Positions 59,160 to 64,000 of a stretch of DNA of 64,000 nt are shown here, one piece after another. Source of the DNA: Salticus scenicus (Eukaryota > Arthropoda > Arachnida > Araneae > Salticidae); contig OZ005648.1 of assembly GCA_963930645.1 (NCBI GenBank), positions 156,759,035 to 156,823,034 on the forward strand. The letters run 5' to 3'. The position numbers and the translations under genes were made by a program. Under the pieces are notes generated by a model. That model was not told the DNA's origin, did not search any database, and saw only the letters and a program-made list of their open reading frames with translations. How positions within the stretch are numbered: the stretch's first letter is position 1; every line of letters begins with the position of its first letter.

Positions 59160-60198
59160 GTTTAATTTGTTGCCTCACAAAAAGTTCAAAATTTAACAAA
59201 AATTTTCCAAAAAAAAATTTTCTTTTCTACAAAAACAACCTTCCTAAATTCCATAAAAGAGGCAGACACCTCACATATAATTTGTTTTGAAATTACCACC
59301 CATAAATTATACAAATGACTTAATTTGGATAAAATGTAGTTCATACGGTAAAAATACAGTATATTTATCAAAAATGTGAAATAATGTGTATATATCAAAA
59401 AGTAGCAAAATAATGTATATATATATTAATTTTTTCAATTATAGATTTTAACTACAAATAAGATGTACACAATTTTCATCATAAAAAATTTTTAAAGATA
59501 ACAGAAGAAATATGTATGTGTATATGTATAGACAAAAAAAACCAAAATACTATATGCATATATCACCATTGTCAACAAAACCAAAAAAAAAAAAAATTAT
59601 AAGGAGGGATTTTTATCTTACTTCCAAGCCAATTTTTTTTTTTTTTTGCACAAAATTTGAAAATTTTCCACATACATTGCTCATACCCTATTTTCAATGT
59701 GTGAAACATCCACAGAAATTTTCTATTCCCAGACAATTAATAGCATTTACTTAAATATAAAAATTCCTCCTCAAAAACAATTTCACACATGTAAGTTAAT
59801 AAAATCCAAAATAATTTTTTAAAGCCTATGAGACAGTTATATTCAAAAGAAGAAATTTTACTAATTATTGATGGTTCAAAAAAAAAAAAAGTCGTAACTC
59901 ACCACCGCTGACTTCATAAAGCAAACTTTCCAAAATCACAATTGTAAATTTTCATCTAAATTGGACCATGGTTCTACAACAACTAAACTTGAAACATTTT
60001 TTAAAATCTCCTCTCCCTTCAGGTCTCGGTGTAGTACATAGAAATGGAAACAAAAACACAACAAAATAATCAGATATACCCACATATAATACAGCTAATT
60101 AAAAAAAAAAAATGACTTTAACAAAAAAAAAAAAAATTAAAGGCACCACAACTAAAAGAAACAGAAAAAAATTCCCTTACATTTTCCCAGAGGCACCA
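58602..60198 (-). other. Gypsy 5' leader (untranslated)
   Basis: About 1.6 kb between the primer-binding region and gag. Very A/T-rich with many homopolymers (T23 at 59,135, A runs at 59,070, 59,584 and 60,127). No conserved frame. Long leaders are known in some Gypsy lineages; any packaging signal cannot be told by eye. Confidence 0.6.
60182..60198 (-). other. Candidate tRNA primer-binding site
   Basis: 'TGGTGCCTCTGGGAAAA' on the minus strand starts with the TGG that pairs to tRNA CCA, six bases past the 5' LTR. I could not assign the tRNA. Confidence 0.55.
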
Positions 60199-60204
60199 TT
60201 TATT

Positions 60205-62313
60205 ATGTTTGTTCTTTTTCTTTCATAAATTAACTTATTAGCTTTAATTTTTTTTTTTTTAATAAATCGTATAGTGGTTAGAATAATTCTTTTATTAATT
60301 TACTACAAAACGTTTACAAGTACTCATTAGTCACCCAAAATACTTTACTTAGCATTTTACGCCCAGTTACATTGAAAATTTTAGAACTAATTTTCCACCT
60401 CCCACAAAACAAAAAAATTAAACAGTTGGTGAATATACAGAACAACACAAGTCCCAAATCCTGACTCACAAGAAATTAAATGCAGATTTTAAAACAGCAG
60501 TATTCCAGATTATACAGTAAGTATATTCACCACACACAAAAGGAAAATAAAAAGAAATAAAACATACGGACTAACATTCTACCGAAGAATTAACTCTTAA
60601 TTTAGATTATCTCACACATTTTTTTTTTTCTAGGCTCTAATGAGTACAAAAATCAAAAACCCAGCTCGAATGGAAACAATCATTTCCAATAAGAGAATTT
60701 TTACGCTTTCATTTCCTTTAACTCCCCAAAGATTTATCTTGAATTTTAAAAACAAATCCCAATATATTTTAAAGTAAGTTTAAATTAACCCAGTAAAAAA
60801 TTCTGGAGTATCTAAATAAAAACATACAAATAAAATTAATTTTTAAAACTGAAATAGTTTTATTTTAGAAGTAGAATTTTGATTTACACACATCATATAT
60901 TTTCAATCATTATTTATAATTTAGTCACAATCAAAATACAAAGGTTTCTTCTTTATAACATATAACTCCTTCTAACAATCACTAAACACTGACGCGGACA
61001 AGGCAGTGATATATATTTTTTTTCTTTCTGTAAAACATATCTCAAGGTTTTAATACTGATTTCCACAAAACATAGAAGAAGTATATAAATGATAATTTCA
61101 CACATATTTAAGCAGTTACGAAGAAAAGGGACTAAAGCAAAATGAACAAAAATACTACTTAACAGGCTGCCAGGAGGAGTCACGTTACTTCCTTTCCTCT
61201 AGGTTTTTCAGCCTCTCGATTATCAGCCGTCAAGAAATAGAGCGAAGAAACTCCTGTTCTACAAATCTATTCAAACATCTCGACGAGCACTCACTGAAGG
61301 ATGCAGCGTATCGTGATTTTTCATCATTCCACTACGACTTAGCTCAACAACTCTTCAGGCCACGGGAGCGATGATGGGGATACCGGTCAGCCTTCGATGA
61401 TAGGTACAACATCACACGAGCTTTCCCAGAGAAGCAGACTCCAACAAAAAAAAAGCACAGCGAGACGCCAGGTAACATCTACTAAGAATTCTCAAGTCGT
61501 TTCTGGGAGAGGGCCAAAAGCCCCTCTCCCTTAAAATAAAACACAAAAAGTCTCTTACAACCACTCGAAAAACCGTATCATTCAAACTACGCAATCCTCT
61601 GAACAAAAACCAACCTCTGATTCGTTGCCATTCCCCTCGGCTAAAAAAAAGGAGAGTCTTATTCGCTATAACTACCCCAAAATATCCCCCTTGGTCACTC
61701 CCACTAAAAATTAATACGCCCTCATTTAAAAATATTTCTCAAACAAAATACACACGCCCATACAGTCAGCAAACCTTGCAATACCTCAATTTCACCCCCC
61801 CGGGTAGACAGATATTTTAATCTCTACGGAATCCCTACTCCATTCTTCACTGCAACTGAGTCCCAAAAACAGCTGCGAGCAACATCTGTGACCGCCACAC
61901 CCCCACGCTGACCTTCAGCGACAAAAGAAAGAACATTTCTCTCCGCTTGGAAACAAGAAAACACAGATATTCTTCTCACGTTAGGAATGCATGAAAACAA
62001 GAGAGGGAACACACCTCCTTATTGCAAGAAAAATGCGAGGTGAAAAGCCTCCTTTTTTTTTTTTTTTTTTTTTTTGTTTGCTTACAATTCTCAAGAGAAA
62101 ATATACGAAGAATTTCTTGACCCAAAATACTTTTCAGAACTGAATATCTTCCTAACGTGCAATACATGTGATTACAAAGCGTTTTGAAACTAAATAAAAT
62201 AAATATAGTTAAGAAAACCTATCTTTTTTTTTTTTTTTTTTTTTTTTTTACAGAATAGAGATTTTAATTATGAAGTATTAAAAACGAACAAGCAGTTATA
62301 ATTCATTATAACA
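60205..62313 (-). repeat. 5' LTR (right copy, 2109 bp)
   Basis: On the minus strand it begins 'TGTTATAATGAATTATAACT' at 62,313 and ends 'GAACAAACAT' at 60,205. It carries the transcription start and promoter by position, but no TATA box is obvious to me. It has a 50 bp segment (61,348-61,397) missing from the left LTR, and different T and C run lengths. About 15 substitutions separate the copies. Confidence 0.95.
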
Positions 62314-62318
62314 ATATT
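62314..62318. other. 5 bp target-site duplication, right copy
   Basis: ATATT, matching 49,738-49,742. Confidence 0.75.
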
Positions 62319-63756
62319 TCCAAATGTTAATCGTTTTACACTTCATGTTTAGAATTGACATTGACTATCTTATATGTACTGATCTTTCTGAGATAATTTA
62401 CTTTATATGTAAGTGATGAAATATTATATATAGCGTTATTACACACAGTGCTAAATAAAATTTAAATGAGCGGTGTGACATTATTTTTACATTTAAAACA
62501 TGATAATTTTGAAAATCAAAATGGAATTTTTAATATTTTACATATTATAATCGTGAACACATTTTTAGTCTTCAAATTGTACATTAAAAAATAACCTTTA
62601 TTTATAAGATTACTTAAGATTACTTATTTATAAGATATTAGATTTCTATTTATTTATTTTTTACATTAAATAAAAATTTTAAATGTAAATAAAAAAGCTC
62701 ATAATATTTTATATAATATTACGGTATACTTTATATATATACTTATACAATTTTTATTCTTGGATAATACATTAAAATATATTATATTATTTAATGATAT
62801 TTGAATAATTATTATTTTATTTTCATTTTTTAACAAAAAATGTACAAAGAATGTATGCATAATTCAGAAAATATGCATAGTAATGCATAAATTCCGAAAA
62901 TTGTATACCTTTTACATATTTGCAAAATCGTGTAATATAACTCATCTTAGTGAGGCATGCTATAACATTTTCTACGTTTCACAACTCTTTGTTAAACTTT
63001 GTTACATATTCTTTTACATGTAATGATCTATTAGATGTATCTTTCGTAAAAATAGCCCAAAGCATTTCATAAACACGGATTCCCAAAAGCTCTTTTGTTG
63101 ATGAAAAATGGAATGCGTGCGACTTTCTCGCCTGCCATAAACGCATTGTGTAAAATATCTTTAAAATGCAAAATGTTTCACCTTGTGTGAGACTCACTTT
63201 GTGACAGAATGAAAAGACTTGATTTATAGTTGAAATGATCCAGTGTTATATAACGTTACTTTACGAGAAATAATATGTTTCAAACTAGAATTTGCCTTGC
63301 TTTCCAAAGATTGTAGAAAGATTCAATAAAACTTTCAACAATCTTAAAAATTCAAAATATTAATAAAGTATACACATATGGTGTATTTACTGCTAATGAA
63401 ATAGAAAAATACAAAATTTGTAAGACTATTTTACATTGAATATGTTTGAAAATACTTTAATTTTTAAGCAGAATGGATTGGAAGTTTCTAACCTTAAAAA
63501 AATTCGATTGTTTTGTGATTTATTTTTCGGCCCTGCATTTATACTTCTGTCCACATTGGATCAAATGTCAATAGCAAAATTATAATTATTTTTAAGATTG
63601 AACTTTATTCCATTTCTAAAATTTAACACTAGTTTTCGCCAAAAAGGCATTTTACCATAATCCCAAAGTTTTCGAAAAAACTTCCTTACCTTTTGCATTA
63701 AGTTTTCGTTCTTATTTATGCATGTAAAAGATTGGATAAACGTTTAAAAGATTACT

Positions 63757-63789
<33 letters not shown>

Positions 63790-64000
63790 ATACTTTATTC
63801 AGCGCAACGGTCTAACAAAACTGACATTTTAATGAATATTCCCGAAGAAGTACAATAACACTTTCGCTCGTAGCACAAAAATCACTATTCGACGAATGTT
63901 CTCGAAACAGTCCAGGAAAACAGTCACTTGTTCCAACAATATATAAAAAAATATTCATCAAATAGTTTACAGCTGGAATTTCGCTGGTTAACGAACAAAT
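62319..64000. other. AT-rich non-coding DNA
   Basis: Unique flank of the Gypsy insertion. A (TA)n tract lies at 63,757-63,782. The 72-codon minus-strand open frame at 62,979-63,197 has no recognisable domain. Confidence 0.45.

Larger units (their letters stand above)
49743..62313 (-). mobile_element. Ty3/Gypsy LTR retrotransposon, 12.6 kb
   Basis: Complete in structure and transcribed on the minus strand: 5' LTR at the right, a 1.6 kb leader, gag, pol (protease, reverse transcriptase, RNase H, integrase), 1.7 kb of 3' non-coding sequence, 3' LTR at the left. The domain order with integrase after RNase H is that of Ty3/Gypsy. No env-like frame follows pol. Gag is open, but pol has two in-frame stops and a frameshift, so it is non-autonomous now. 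LTRs differ by about 15 substitutions over 2 kb by hand count plus a 50 bp indel and homopolymer changes, indicating recent insertion. The elements of this window to its left and right are unrelated. Confidence 0.97.

Overview
This is a gene-poor, very AT-rich stretch of a eukaryotic, almost certainly animal, genome. Its repeat content (Ty3/Gypsy, Ty1/Copia and R1-like retroelements, Tc1/mariner, pogo-like and other TA-flanked MITEs, THAP-domain fragments, long (TA)n tracts) fits an arthropod; a chelicerate such as a spider is a guess from general impression, not something proved here. I see no complete host protein-coding gene, no convincing tRNA or rRNA gene, and nothing prokaryotic.

Layout. 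0.2-2.5 kb: small interspersed repeats. 2.6-4.2 kb: decayed Ty1/Copia integrase region, minus strand. 5.5-6.7 kb: decayed Tc1-like transposase, minus strand. 7.0-7.56 kb: R1/jockey-like reverse transcriptase fragment, plus strand. 8.0-9.2 kb: tandem copies of a ~450 bp repeat also seen at 1.85-2.54 and 20.8 kb. 10.1-16 kb: nested mosaic of a pogo-like MITE pair, a nested fold-back element, two THAP-domain N-terminal modules, two ~147 bp tandem repeats and a collapsed MITE of 26 bp. 19.7-25.2 kb: three near-palindromic ~215 bp MITEs of one family, an internally deleted Tc1-like element and an old ~490 bp duplication. 27-28.7 kb: two diverged tandem arrays. 28.9-29.4 kb: a TA-flanked element rich in TCTAGA. 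29.4-37.7 kb: AT-rich non-coding DNA with one MITE. 37,661-42,285: a 2.31 kb segment in tandem, apparently differing only at homopolymers. 43.9-46.5 kb: an element with ~195 bp near-perfect terminal inverted repeats followed by repeats carrying GAAGTCGGTT and CTCF-like motifs. 47.8-48.85 kb: a mariner-like remnant and a fold-back MITE.

49,743-62,313: a 12.6 kb Ty3/Gypsy retrotransposon inserted in minus orientation, with ~2.1 kb LTRs and a 5 bp target duplication. Gag is intact. Pol is in the -1 frame, reached through a TTTAAAC heptamer directly before the gag stop codon, with a predicted H-type pseudoknot just downstream. Protease, reverse transcriptase, RNase H and integrase follow in order, but pol carries two in-frame stops, one frameshift and loss of the first catalytic aspartate of reverse transcriptase. 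The LTRs differ by only about 0.7% in substitutions by hand count, so the insertion is young although non-functional. The last 1.7 kb is plain AT-rich DNA.

The strongest observations are the recoding signal of the Gypsy element, the tandem duplication at 37.7-42.3 kb, the 195 bp inverted-repeat element at 43.9 kb, the THAP modules, and a MITE with CTCF-like cores in both arms. I did not find a clearly new multi-gene system.
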